Positions 51,871-59,400 of a stretch of DNA of 64,000 nucleotides are shown here, one piece after another; positions within the stretch are counted from its first letter, which is position 1; each line of letters opens with the position of its first letter. This stretch comes from Nonomuraea helvata (GTDB lineage Bacteria > Actinomycetota > Actinomycetes > Streptosporangiales > Streptosporangiaceae): positions 1 through 64,000 of the forward strand of contig NZ_BAAAXV010000008.1 of the NCBI RefSeq assembly GCF_039535785.1. Direction: 5' to 3'. The translations under genes were made by a program, and so were the position numbers. The notes beneath the pieces are model-generated. The model had not been told where the DNA came from. It was given only the letters and a program-made list of their open reading frames with translations, and did no database searches.

Positions 51871-52632
51871 ATGAGGTTTTCGGGGGCGGAGGACAAGTGG
51901 CGCGCGAAGCTGGGGAAGCTGCGCGACGTCATCAGGCAGGACCTCGTCACCCGCCAGCTCGCCGAGCACCTGCCCAAGGCCCCCTGTCACGTGCTCGACG
52001 TGGGGTCGGGCCAGGGCACGCAGGCGCTCAGGATGGCCGCCAGAGGCCATCACGTCGTCGCGCTCGACGCCTCCCGCGACCTCCTTCGCCTCCTGGAGGC
52101 CGGGATCCAGCCGGGCATGGCGGTCCGTACGGTCCAGGCGGAGGCCGAGCGGCTGGGGGAGCTGTTCGAGCCGGGCAGCTTCGACGCGGTCCTCTGCCAC
52201 GGCGTGCTGATGTACTTCGACGACCCCGACCCGCTCCTCGCCGACCTGGCCCGCCTGCTCGCCCCCGGAGGCATCCTCTCGCTCCTCGTGCGGAACGGCG
52301 ACGCCCTCGCCCTGCGACCCGGGCTCATGGGCGACTGGACGGGGGCGTTGCAGGCGTTCGAGGGCACCGGTTACGTCAACAGGCTCGGCGTCGCCGCCAG
52401 GGCCGACCGGCTCGGCGAGCTCACGCGGCGGCTGGCCGTACACGGACTCGAGGTACAAGAGTGGTACGGCGTACGCGTGTTCTGCGACGCCGTGCCCGAC
52501 GACACGCCCATCCCCGACGACCTCGACGACCTGCTGGCGGCGGAGGAGCGGGCGGGCAGGACCGACCCCTACCGGGGCGTGGCCGCGCTGACCCACCTCA
52601 TCTGCGGGAAGGCTTATATAAGCCATACCTGA
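51871..52632 (+). CDS. SAM-dependent methyltransferase (SmtA/CmoM-like)
   Basis: 253 residues, class I methyltransferase. Motif I is VLDVGSGQGTQALRMAARGH, the acidic motif II end is VALDAS, and motif post-I is FDAVLCHGVLMYFDDPDP. LAPGGILSLLVRNGDALA follows. The overall pattern resembles CmoM/SmtA, which methylates a tRNA wobble modification in E. coli; without the Cmo pathway here the substrate stays open. Start ATG 51871, 6 nt past a TAGGAT box. The last codons contain the palindrome GGCTTATATAAGCC. Confidence 0.88.
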   Translation: MRFSGAEDKWRAKLGKLRDVIRQDLVTRQLAEHLPKAPCHVLDVGSGQGTQALRMAARGHHVVALDASRDLLRLLEAGIQPGMAVRTVQAEAERLGELFEPGSFDAVLCHGVLMYFDDPDPLLADLARLLAPGGILSLLVRNGDALALRPGLMGDWTGALQAFEGTGYVNRLGVAARADRLGELTRRLAVHGLEVQEWYGVRVFCDAVPDDTPIPDDLDDLLAAEERAGRTDPYRGVAALTHLICGKAYISHT

Positions 52633-52643
52633 AGTTGTAGAAT
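52611..52643 (+). promoter_or_regulatory. GGCTTATATAAGCC palindrome and -10 box before the 54-residue gene
   Basis: GGCTTATATAAGCC (52611-52624) is a perfect 14-bp palindrome across the expected -35 position. TAGAAT (52638-52643) is a good -10 box 7 nt before ATG 52651. A repressor bound at the palindrome would block this promoter. Confidence 0.5.
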
Positions 52644-52650
52644 GTTTGGT

Positions 52651-52815
52651 ATGAACCCTCCCGGATCGTGGTGTGAGCGGCCCAAGCCCCAGGCTCCCTC
52701 CTGCGAGCTCCCGTCTCCGTGGAGCAGGCCGAAGCAGCCCGACAACTGGTGCGAGGTGCAGAAAGACCCCGTGCTGTCGGCGCTGGGGTTCCTGCTCAAG
52801 GTCGCCAAGCGGTAA
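52651..52815 (+). CDS. Undescribed 54-residue Cys/Trp/Pro-rich peptide
   Basis: 54 residues: three Cys (8, 18, 34), three Trp (7, 24, 33) and ten Pro. The N-terminal part repeats a P-x-x-WCE-like theme: GSWCERPK, PSCELPSPW, DNWCEVQKD. The tail PVLSALGFLLKVAKR is an amphipathic, basic helix. The codons have the usual strong G/C third-position bias, so it looks like a real gene. ATG 52651 is 7 nt past TAGAAT (leaderless); ATG 52642 is in frame but overlaps that box. I know no family for it. No signal peptide is seen. It could be a metal-binding or membrane-peripheral peptide. Confidence 0.6.
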   Translation: MNPPGSWCERPKPQAPSCELPSPWSRPKQPDNWCEVQKDPVLSALGFLLKVAKR

Positions 52816-52850
52816 GGGCCCGGTGATAGAAGGCCGCTTGGCTGGGTAGT

Positions 52851-52872
52851 CGCCTTCCTCACGGAGGAGGCG
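52851..52872 (+). promoter_or_regulatory. Hairpin hiding the ribosome binding site of the holin-like gene
   Basis: CGCCTTCCTC (52851-52860), loop acg, GAGGAGGCG (52864-52872), one bulged T. The 3' arm contains the Shine-Dalgarno GGAGGAGG for GTG 52879, so the folded leader would block ribosome binding. Confidence 0.45.
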
Positions 52873-52878
52873 AACGTC

Positions 52879-53259
52879 GTGAACGACACCCACAAGCTGG
52901 TCAACGACCTCTCCGAGCAGGTCTCAAGGCTCGTGAGAGACGAGTTCCGCCTGGCGAGGATGGAGCTGGCGGAAAAAGGCAAGCGCGCGGGGTTCGGTGC
53001 GGGTCTGTTCGGCGCGGCGGGGATGGCCGCGTTCTTCGGCGGTGCCGCGCTCGTTGCCGCCGTCATCCTGCTCCTCGCCCTGGTGCTGCCCGGCTGGGCG
53101 GCCGCCGCCATCGTGGCGGGAGCGCTGTTCCTCATCGCCGCGATGCTCGGCCTGACCGGCCGGACCCAGGTGAAACGAGTCGGCCCACCCGTCCCGTCAG
53201 AGACTCTCGCGAGCGTCAAGGCCGACATCGACATGGTCAAGGAGAGGGCACGGCGATGA
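52879..53259 (+). CDS. Act_Holin-X (DUF1469) family membrane protein
   Basis: 126 residues. The N-terminal amphipathic stretch VNDLSEQVSRLVRDEFRLAR is followed by two membrane helices (GLFGAAGMAAFFGGAALVAAVILLLALVLP and AAAIVAGALFLIAAMLGL) and a soluble tail. Despite the family name, chromosomal actinobacterial members are not phage lysis proteins as far as known. The DUF3618 gene overlaps its stop by ATGA (53256-53259), a common pair that looks stress-related. GTG 52879 lies 8 nt after GGAGGAGG, which a hairpin can mask. Confidence 0.85.
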   Translation: MNDTHKLVNDLSEQVSRLVRDEFRLARMELAEKGKRAGFGAGLFGAAGMAAFFGGAALVAAVILLLALVLPGWAAAAIVAGALFLIAAMLGLTGRTQVKRVGPPVPSETLASVKADIDMVKERARR

Positions 53260-53834
53260 GCGAGACCGACCCCGGATACAGCGAGCAACACGCGGGCAAC
53301 GTCGGCGCCCGCAGGGCGACCGTGGGCACGCCGACCGAACGCGAGTCCATCAACGTGCCTCCGACCAGGCCGGGCGCGGCGGAGAACGCCCGGCACGCGG
53401 AGGAGGCCCGTGCGGAGCACGAGACATTCATTCCCGAACCCCCCGTCCGCGACGAACGGGCGGAGGCCGCCGAGAGCCAGCGAGCCGAGGAGGAGACGGT
53501 GCCCACACCACGCGGGTCGCTCCACGACCAGTCGTCCCCGCTCCACGGGGTGCGCCACAGGGAAGAGCCTGACGTACGCAGGGACATCGAGGAGACCCGG
53601 CGGGAGCTGGGCGACACCGTCAGCGCCCTGGCCGCCAAGGCCGACGTGAAGGCCCGCGCGAGCCACGCGGCCGGGTCCGTCAGGGGCAAGGTGCGCGAGA
53701 GCACGCCGCGCCAGGTCAGGGACGCGGCACAGGCGGCGAGGAAGCGGCCCGTGCTGCTCATCGCCGCCGGGGGCGCCGCGGTGGCCTTCGCCGTCCGGAG
53801 CATGATGCGCGACCGCCGCCGCAGGTCCCGGTAA
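53256..53834 (+). CDS. DUF3618 domain protein
   Basis: 192 residues. The N-terminal ~110 are disordered, acidic, and rich in Glu, Arg and Ala. The DUF3618 core is RRDIEETRRELGDTVSALAAKADVKA, then a basic segment and one membrane helix (VLLIAAGGAAVAFAVRSMM) with an Arg-rich end. The topology suggests a cytoplasmic coiled part tethered to the membrane. The function is unknown; it is coupled to the Act_Holin-X gene by ATGA overlap. Confidence 0.85.
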   Translation: MSETDPGYSEQHAGNVGARRATVGTPTERESINVPPTRPGAAENARHAEEARAEHETFIPEPPVRDERAEAAESQRAEEETVPTPRGSLHDQSSPLHGVRHREEPDVRRDIEETRRELGDTVSALAAKADVKARASHAAGSVRGKVRESTPRQVRDAAQAARKRPVLLIAAGGAAVAFAVRSMMRDRRRRSR

Positions 53835-53854
53835 AGGGCGTCGGCGGGGGCCGA

Positions 53855-53860
53855 TAGCCT
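53855..53860 (+). promoter_or_regulatory. -10 box for the chagasin-like gene
   Basis: TAGCCT 6 nt before ATG 53867 with no Shine-Dalgarno sequence; leaderless start likely, so the gene is probably not just read through from DUF3618. Confidence 0.4.
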
Positions 53861-53866
53861 GCCGGA

Positions 53867-54310
53867 ATGATGCGTCGAACGGGCGTCCCCGCCGCCATGC
53901 CGGCTGTCCTGCTGGCCGTCCTGCTGGTGGCGGGGTGCGGCGGAGGCTCAGCGGTGAGCAATCTCGGCACAGTGGTCAAGGGCGCCAAGGGCTCGACCGT
54001 ACGCGTCGAGCTGCGCTCCGGGCAGCGCTTCTCGCTGGCCGTCGCCGACAACCCGTCGGTGGGCGACAACTGGGACCTGGTCGCGGTCCCGGACCCGAAG
54101 GTGGCCTCGTTCATCAGCGAGGAGAGCAAGCACAAGGGCGAGGGGGTCGGGGCCGGCGGCACGACGTACTTCGTGTTCAACAGCAAGCGCCCGGGCGCGA
54201 CGCAGATCAGGCTGCGCGACTGCTGGCGGTGCGGCCAGTCCACGACGCCGCCCAATGAGGAGAGCAGACAGCAGTCGGGCGAGGCCGTCTTCGACGTCAC
54301 CGTGAAGTAG
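53867..54310 (+). CDS. Chagasin-like (I42 family) lipoprotein
   Basis: 147 residues. The signal peptide ends in a lipobox LLVAGC|G, so it is a membrane-anchored outer-face lipoprotein. The mature part has a chagasin-type layout: the L2-loop equivalent NPSVGDNWDL (NPTTGYxW in classical members), GAGGTTYFVFNSKRPGATQI and a final strand. I42 proteins inhibit C1 cysteine proteases. The loop differs from the classical motif, so inhibition is uncertain. Leaderless start at ATG 53867; a second ATG follows directly. Confidence 0.75.
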   Translation: MMRRTGVPAAMPAVLLAVLLVAGCGGGSAVSNLGTVVKGAKGSTVRVELRSGQRFSLAVADNPSVGDNWDLVAVPDPKVASFISEESKHKGEGVGAGGTTYFVFNSKRPGATQIRLRDCWRCGQSTTPPNEESRQQSGEAVFDVTVK

Positions 54311-54321
54311 CCGCCGGCCCG

Positions 54322-55809
54322 CTAGGACGAGCGGGGCCGCCAGTCGCCGCGGTCCAGGTCGAGGTCCTCAGGCGCGTGCAGCCGCACCATGGTCCTGGCG
54401 ACCCCCGCCGGCACCCGGTGCGGCGTCAGGAACGACACCGACACCATCACCGCGAACGCGATCGGCACCGTCCACGCCGCCGGCTGGGCGAGCAGGGCCC
54501 CCGCGGCCCCGTCGTGGGGACCGGCGACGATCGTGACGAGCACCGCCGCGCACGCCAGCCCCCCGCCCACGAACAGCCCGGCCAGCGCGCCCGTGGTCGA
54601 GAGGCGACGCCACCAGATGCCCAGCACCAGCAGCGGGCAGAACGACGAGGCCGCCACCGCGAACGCCAGCCCCACCACGTCCGCCACCGGCAGGGCCCGC
54701 GCCCAGAGCGCCAGGACCAGCGGCACCACCACCGCCATCAGCGTGGCGATCCGGAACGAGCGCACCCCGCCCTTGAGCAGGTCCTGCGCGATCACCCCCG
54801 CCACGGACACGGTCAGCCCCGACGAGGTGGACAGGAACGCGGCGAACGCCCCCGCCGTGACCAGCGCCGTCAGCACGTCGCCCAGCGTCCCGCCGACCAT
54901 CCGCGCGGGCAGCGTCAGCACGACCGTGTCGGCCCCGATCACGTCGGGCGCGTAGAGCCGGCCGAGCCAGCCGTAGACGGCGGGCAGCAGGTAGAAGGCC
55001 CCGAGCAGGGTCAGCACGACCAGCGTGGTGCGGCGCGCGGCCCGGCCGTCCGGGTTGGTGTAGAACCGCACCAGCACGTGCGGCAGCCCCATGGTGCCGA
55101 GGAACGTGGCCAGGATCAGCGAGTACGTCGAGTACAGCCCGTACTCCTTGCCGCCGGACAGCGGCACCTGCCAGGTGGCGGCGTCCTGGACGCTCACCGG
55201 GGGCGCTCCGTCCGCCTTCCACGCCATCATCAGGAACACCAGCGGCACGGCCAGCGCCGTCAGCTTGAGCCAGTACTGGAACGCCTGCACGAACGTGATC
55301 GACCGCATGCCGCCGGACAGCACGTTCACCGCCACGACGACCGCGACCAGGAGCCCGCCGACCCACACGGGCGCGCCTGTGATCGTACGCAGCACCAGGC
55401 CCGCGCTCTGGAACTGCGGCATCAGGTAGAGCCAGCCGATCAGCACGACGAGCACGCTCGCGGTGCGGCGCACGGTCATCGACTCGAGCCTGGCCTCGGC
55501 GAAGTCCGGCAGCGTGTACGCCCCGGAGCGCCGCAGCGGCGCCGACACCAGCACCAGCAGCACGAGGTACCCGCCGGTCCAGCCGACGGGCAGCCAGAGC
55601 ATGTCCACGCCGAACGACAGGATGAGCCCGGCGATGCCCAGGAACGAGGCGGCCGACAGGTACTCGCCGCCGATGGCCGAGGCGTTCCAGAGCGGGCTGA
55701 CCGTGCGGGAGGCGACGTAGAAGTCGGAGGTGGTACGGGAGAACCTGATCCCGAACGCCCCGATGAGCACGGCCGCCACCATGACCACCAATACCGCCGT
55801 CAGGCTCAT
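54322..55809 (-). CDS. Sodium:solute symporter, ActP (acetate)-like
   Basis: 495 residues, about thirteen membrane helices, SSS family. ASRTVSPLWNASAIGGEYLS and SFLGIAGLILSFGVDMLWLP near the N-terminus and FLSTSSGLTVSVAGVIAQDL in the middle match cation-acetate symporters (ActP). It takes up acetate or a similar short carboxylate with Na+ or H+. ATG 55809 overlaps the stop of a 24-codon ORF, and a DUF485-like gene and a LytS/LytTR system lie upstream on the same strand. So its expression is probably controlled by sensing of its substrate. Confidence 0.93.
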   Translation of the reverse strand: MSLTAVLVVMVAAVLIGAFGIRFSRTTSDFYVASRTVSPLWNASAIGGEYLSAASFLGIAGLILSFGVDMLWLPVGWTGGYLVLLVLVSAPLRRSGAYTLPDFAEARLESMTVRRTASVLVVLIGWLYLMPQFQSAGLVLRTITGAPVWVGGLLVAVVVAVNVLSGGMRSITFVQAFQYWLKLTALAVPLVFLMMAWKADGAPPVSVQDAATWQVPLSGGKEYGLYSTYSLILATFLGTMGLPHVLVRFYTNPDGRAARRTTLVVLTLLGAFYLLPAVYGWLGRLYAPDVIGADTVVLTLPARMVGGTLGDVLTALVTAGAFAAFLSTSSGLTVSVAGVIAQDLLKGGVRSFRIATLMAVVVPLVLALWARALPVADVVGLAFAVAASSFCPLLVLGIWWRRLSTTGALAGLFVGGGLACAAVLVTIVAGPHDGAAGALLAQPAAWTVPIAFAVMVSVSFLTPHRVPAGVARTMVRLHAPEDLDLDRGDWRPRSS

Positions 55810-55880
55810 GCGACCGGCTCCGCCGCTCGCATGAGCCTGAAGAGGACGCGTTTGATGATTCGCTCGCTACGCCCGCTCAT
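55806..55880 (-). CDS. 24-residue ORF coupled on both sides
   Basis: MSGRSERIIKRV, then a hydrophobic/basic segment (LFRLMRAAEPVA): a short amphipathic cationic helix with no family known to me. Its ATG (55880) overlaps the stop of the DUF485-like gene, and its stop overlaps the ATG of the symporter, both as ATGA. This arrangement keeps ribosomes moving between the two larger genes. It may be a micropeptide that works with the symporter, or only a translational bridge. Confidence 0.55.
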   Translation of the reverse strand: MSGRSERIIKRVLFRLMRAAEPVA

Positions 55881-56305
55881 TGGCGCTCGACCAGCTCGGC
55901 GAAGTGGCGTTCGTTCCGCTCGGCCTGGCGCACGTACAGCCAGGCGCCTATGACGAAGGCGGGGTAGATGAGCCCGCCGAGCACCGCCCACGGCAGCGGG
56001 ATGCCGAGCAGGTGCACCGAGCGCAGCTGGGGGATGAGCAGGAACAGCAGCGGCAGCCCGCCCACCACGCAGGCGAGCACCGTGCACACGAACAGCGCCA
56101 GCCTGAACTGGGTGCGCAGGAACGAGCGCATGTAGACCTCGCCCAGCCGGGTCTGCTCGTCGATCTCCCTGGTGGCCGGGTAACGGGGGCGGCGGGCGGC
56201 GGCCGTGCGCGGGCTCGTCACGGCCACCCTGCGCGTGCTCTCCCGCCGGGAGGCGTCGGTCTTGGGGAGGGGCGCCCGGCGTGCGGGCCGCGGCTCGGGG
56301 CTCAT
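55877..56305 (-). CDS. DUF485-like small membrane protein
   Basis: 142 residues. A basic, disordered N-terminus (~55 residues, Arg/Pro-rich) leads to YMRSFLRTQFRLALFVCTVL, one membrane helix, a short loop and a second helix (LPWAVLGGLIYPAFVIGAWLYV), then a charged tail RQAERNERHFAELVERQ. DUF485 proteins accompany ActP symporters in many bacteria (YjcH-ActP). The ATG at 56305 overlaps the response-regulator stop (ATGA). The N-terminal extension is longer than in YjcH. Confidence 0.8.
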   Translation of the reverse strand: MSPEPRPARRAPLPKTDASRRESTRRVAVTSPRTAAARRPRYPATREIDEQTRLGEVYMRSFLRTQFRLALFVCTVLACVVGGLPLLFLLIPQLRSVHLLGIPLPWAVLGGLIYPAFVIGAWLYVRQAERNERHFAELVERQ

Positions 56306-57057
56306 CACGGCGCCGACCTCGCCTTCCTGGCCCGGCGGACCAGCAGGTCCCGTAGTTCGCGGGTGTGGCGGCGGCTGACCGGCAGCTCCGTGTCGCCGAC
56401 CCGCACCGTGCACTTGCCCGAGTCGATGTGCAGCTCCTCGATGTGCTTGACCGCCACCAGATGGCTGCGGTGCACGCGGACGAACCCGGCCGAGGCCCAC
56501 CGTTCCTCCAGGGTGGCCAGCGGGATCCGGACCAGATGGCTGCCCGTCGCCGTGTGCAGCCGCGCGTAGTCCCCGTGCGCCTCCACGTAGATCACGTCGG
56601 CGCTGGAGACGAACCGCGTCACCCCGCCCAGCTCGACCGGGATGGTGTCCGTCTCCCCGCCCTCGACGGGCACGTCGGCGGAGACCGCCACCCGTCTGAT
56701 CGCCTCCGCCAGCCGCTCCGGCCGTACGGGTTTGAGCAGGTAGTCCTCGGCCTTGATCTCGAACGCGTCCACGGCGTGCTCCTCGTACGCCGTCACGAAC
56801 ACCACCCGCGGCGGGTTCGCGAACTGCGACAGCAGCCGCCCGAGCACCACCCCGTCGAGCCCGCGCATGCGGATGTCGAGGAAGACCGCGTCGATCGGGC
56901 GGCCGTCGGCGATGGCGCGGTCGAGCAGCCGCAGCGCCGCCGCGCCGTCCCTGGCGGAGGCCACCTCGCCGATGCGGGGATCGGCACGCAGCAGGTACGA
57001 CAGGTCTTCGAGGGCAGGCAGCTCGTCGTCGACCGCGAGGACCCGTAGTTGTGCCAT
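56305..57057 (-). CDS. LytTR-family response regulator
   Basis: 250 residues. Receiver domain: VLAVDDELPALEDLSYLL, phospho-Asp in AVFLDIRMRGLDG, Lys in DYLLKPVRPERL. The LytTR DNA-binding domain has VIYVEAHGDYARLHTATGSH and FVRVHRSHLVAVKHIEEL. ATG 57057 begins MAQLRVLAVDDE, as usual; an upstream in-frame start lacks support. Together with the LytS-like kinase upstream (33 nt) it probably drives the symporter operon of which it is part, like BtsSR/YpdAB systems with their transporters. Confidence 0.94.
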   Translation of the reverse strand: MAQLRVLAVDDELPALEDLSYLLRADPRIGEVASARDGAAALRLLDRAIADGRPIDAVFLDIRMRGLDGVVLGRLLSQFANPPRVVFVTAYEEHAVDAFEIKAEDYLLKPVRPERLAEAIRRVAVSADVPVEGGETDTIPVELGGVTRFVSSADVIYVEAHGDYARLHTATGSHLVRIPLATLEERWASAGFVRVHRSHLVAVKHIEELHIDSGKCTVRVGDTELPVSRRHTRELRDLLVRRARKARSAP

Positions 57058-57090
57058 AGATAGTGATAAAACAGACAACAAAGATCAAGG

Positions 57091-58269
57091 TCAACGGGCA
57101 GAGACGCCTGGGTGATACTTCGGCAACCTGACGTTGACCTTCGTGCCCGCTCCCTGGGCGGTCTCGACGACGAGACCGTACTCGTCGCCGTACACCTGGC
57201 GCAGCCGCTCGTCCACGTTCGCCAGCCCCACGCCGCCCGATGCGGGGATGTCACCTGCGAGGATGCGGCGCAGCCGATCGGGGTCCATGCCGAGCCCGTC
57301 GTCCTCGACGCTGATGCGGCACTCGGCGCCCGCGTCCTCGGCGATGATCGTGATGCGGCCGACGCCGTTGCGGCTCTCCAGGCCGTGCCTGACGGCGTTC
57401 TCGACCAGCGGCTGCAGGCACAGGAACGGCACCGCGACCGGCAGCACCTCGGGCGCGATGCGCAGCGTCACCTGGAGCTGGTCGCCGAACCTGGCCCGCT
57501 CCAGGATCAGGTAGCGGTCGATCGAGCGCAGCTCCTCGGCGAGCGTGGTGAACTCGCCGTGCCTGCGGAAGGAGTAGCGGGTGAAGTCCGCGAACTCCAG
57601 CAGCAGTTCCCTGGCCCGCTCCGGATCGGTGCGGACGAAGGAGGCGATCGTGGTGAGCGAGTTGTAGATGAAGTGCGGCGAGATCTGCGCGCGCAGCGCC
57701 CGCACCTCGGCCTCCATGAGCAGCGTGCGCGAGCGGTCCAGCTCGGCCAGCTCCAGCTGGGAGTCCACCCATCCGGCCACCTCCTGGGCGGCCCTGACCA
57801 GGCCGGCGGAGGCGGTCTGCCCGTAGGCGGCGAGGGCGCCGACCACCCGGTCGTCGGTGGTGAGCGGCACGACGACGGCGTGGCGGATGGGGCATTCGAG
57901 CAGCTCGCAGTCGATGGTCAGCACCTGGGTGCGGCCGTCCTTCAAGGTGGCCGCCGCGTGCTCGAACGCCTGGTCGGCGTGGTGGTCGCCGTCGCCGTCG
58001 TACACGAGCAGCCGTTCGCCGTCGGTGATGGCGAGGGCGGCGCAGCCGAGCAGCGCGCGCAGGTGCCGTGAGGCGCGCTCGGCGCCGTCGGCGGTCAGCC
58101 CGGCCCGCAGCGGCGGCCCGGCCAGCGAGGCGGTGTGCAGGGTCTCGAACGCGGCCCGCTCCGCCGGGCTGGTGCCCAGCTCGCGGCGGCCCCGCATGAC
58201 GCGCCAGAGCACGATCGCGGGCACGCCGACGAGCACCGCCACCACGGCGACGCCGACCACGTACTCCAC
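57091..58269 (-). CDS. LytS/YehU-type sensor histidine kinase
   Basis: 392 residues. There is one N-terminal membrane helix (VVGVAVVAVLVGVPAIVLWRV). A GAF-like domain (about 50-190, AALAITDGERLLVYDGDGDH ... VVVPLTTDDRVVGALAAYG) comes next. The His_kinase domain has phospho-accepting His in LRAQISPHFIYNSLTTIASF, and the HATPase part has LQPLVENAVRHGLE and EDDGLGMDP. It has one membrane helix, not the many of LytS, so it may sense an intracellular signal through the GAF-like domain. GTG 58269 is 7 nt after TAAGCT (minus strand). Confidence 0.92.
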   Translation of the reverse strand: MEYVVGVAVVAVLVGVPAIVLWRVMRGRRELGTSPAERAAFETLHTASLAGPPLRAGLTADGAERASRHLRALLGCAALAITDGERLLVYDGDGDHHADQAFEHAAATLKDGRTQVLTIDCELLECPIRHAVVVPLTTDDRVVGALAAYGQTASAGLVRAAQEVAGWVDSQLELAELDRSRTLLMEAEVRALRAQISPHFIYNSLTTIASFVRTDPERARELLLEFADFTRYSFRRHGEFTTLAEELRSIDRYLILERARFGDQLQVTLRIAPEVLPVAVPFLCLQPLVENAVRHGLESRNGVGRITIIAEDAGAECRISVEDDGLGMDPDRLRRILAGDIPASGGVGLANVDERLRQVYGDEYGLVVETAQGAGTKVNVRLPKYHPGVSAR

Positions 58270-58284
58270 GCAGCGGAGCTTAGC

Positions 58285-58689
58285 TCAGAGGGCCTTCGCT
58301 ATCAGATCGGCGTACGAGGCGGCCTCCTCGGTGGAGTCGTACCTGGTCCGCGGCCAGAAGAAGCCGCGCAGCCCGTCTTTCCTGTTGCGCGGCACGATGT
58401 GCACGTGCAGGTGGGGCACGCTCTGGCTGACGCGGTTGTTCATGGCCACGAAGGAGCCGGCGACCTGCAGACCCTTCTCCACCGCCCTGGCCATGGCCTG
58501 CACCCGCTCGAAGAACGGTCCCACGTCGGCCAGGTCGGTGAGCGTCTCCACATGGATCCTCGGCACCACCAGCACGTGCCCCTTGAAGACCGGCCGCGCG
58601 TCCAGGAACGAGACCGCCACCTCGTCGGAGTGGACCATGGTCGCCGGTCGCTCACCCGCGATGATCTCGCAGAACGGGTCGGTGCTCAC
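58285..58689 (-). CDS. HIT family (histidine triad) protein
   Basis: 134 residues. The triad HLHVHIVP is near residue 95, and the N-terminal FCEIIAGERPATMVHSDEVA is typical of HinT/Fhit-like nucleotide hydrolases, which split AMP- or dinucleotide-type substrates. GTG 58689 overlaps the upstream DUF1838-like stop (GTGA). It is the second gene of a two-gene unit. Confidence 0.93.
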   Translation of the reverse strand: MSTDPFCEIIAGERPATMVHSDEVAVSFLDARPVFKGHVLVVPRIHVETLTDLADVGPFFERVQAMARAVEKGLQVAGSFVAMNNRVSQSVPHLHVHIVPRNRKDGLRGFFWPRTRYDSTEEAASYADLIAKAL

Positions 58690-59393
58690 GGCCTGACCTT
58701 GTCCGCGAAGGCCGTCCAGCTCGTCACGTTGGGCGCCGACCACTCGGAAGGGGCGTGCAGGAACCGCTCGCCCACCCGCTCGCGCAGCCGTTCCGGCACC
58801 TCGGCCACCTTGGCGCCCCTGCAGTGGTAGACCAGCCCGCCCCCGCGCTGCCCCATCGCCATCCACGGCAGCCACGGCGACACCCGGCACCACGAGAACA
58901 CGCACGGCACGTCCGGCACGCCGGAGTCCAGGTCCTCGGCCGAGGTGAAGAACTGGAACAGCTCCAGCGCCCGGTACGTGTCGTTCGCCGAGTTCTCGGG
59001 ATAGTCGGCGACCTTCAGCGGCGAAGGGTAGGCCAGCCGGATGTCCACGTTGTGGACCACCTGGTCGCCCAGGCGGGTCGTGGGCACAGGGTAGGCGCCG
59101 AGCCGCTGGTTGACCGGGTCGTTGAAGACGTGCTGCACCTCGACCGTCCGCTCCGTGAACGGGTTGTCCCAGGAGTCGAGCACCTGCCTGCTCCCGGGGT
59201 CGAGGTAGAGGGCGGCTTCCCTGGTCAGCAGCTGCCAGCCGCCGTCGGTCTCGACGGCCCTGGCCACGTTGAGCCCCTCGAACCCGAACAGGTGGTGCGG
59301 CCCGCCGTCGTCCTGCCAGCCGTACACGTCGCCGGTCCAGTAGGAGATCGTCTCCGCGCCGTCGGAGGACGCGCGCACCCGGATGAAATCCAT
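58686..59393 (-). CDS. DUF1838-like protein
   Basis: 235 residues, soluble. Pattern: MDFIRVRASSDGAETISYWTGDVYGW at the start (given here only as the leading 20: MDFIRVRASSDGAETISYWT), VFNDPVNQRLGAYPVPTTRL in the middle, then FQFFTSAEDLDSG and FSWCRVSPWLPWMAMGQRGG. These fit the DUF1838 family as I know it; the function is unknown. ATG 59393 is 7 nt past a minus-strand TACTGT box; the GTG at 59402 lies on that box. It is divergent from the MFS exporter. Confidence 0.7.
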   Translation of the reverse strand: MDFIRVRASSDGAETISYWTGDVYGWQDDGGPHHLFGFEGLNVARAVETDGGWQLLTREAALYLDPGSRQVLDSWDNPFTERTVEVQHVFNDPVNQRLGAYPVPTTRLGDQVVHNVDIRLAYPSPLKVADYPENSANDTYRALELFQFFTSAEDLDSGVPDVPCVFSWCRVSPWLPWMAMGQRGGGLVYHCRGAKVAEVPERLRERVGERFLHAPSEWSAPNVTSWTAFADKVRP

Positions 59394-59400
59394 GATCCCC

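Noticed and set aside
52822..52849. Possible stress-sigma (SigB-like) promoter with GGGTAG at 52844-52849
   Set aside because: No matching -35 element at the right distance; the -10 resemblance alone is too weak.
52879..53834. Prophage remnant suggested by the holin-family protein
   Set aside because: Act_Holin-X with DUF3618 is a common chromosomal actinobacterial pair, and no other phage gene is near.
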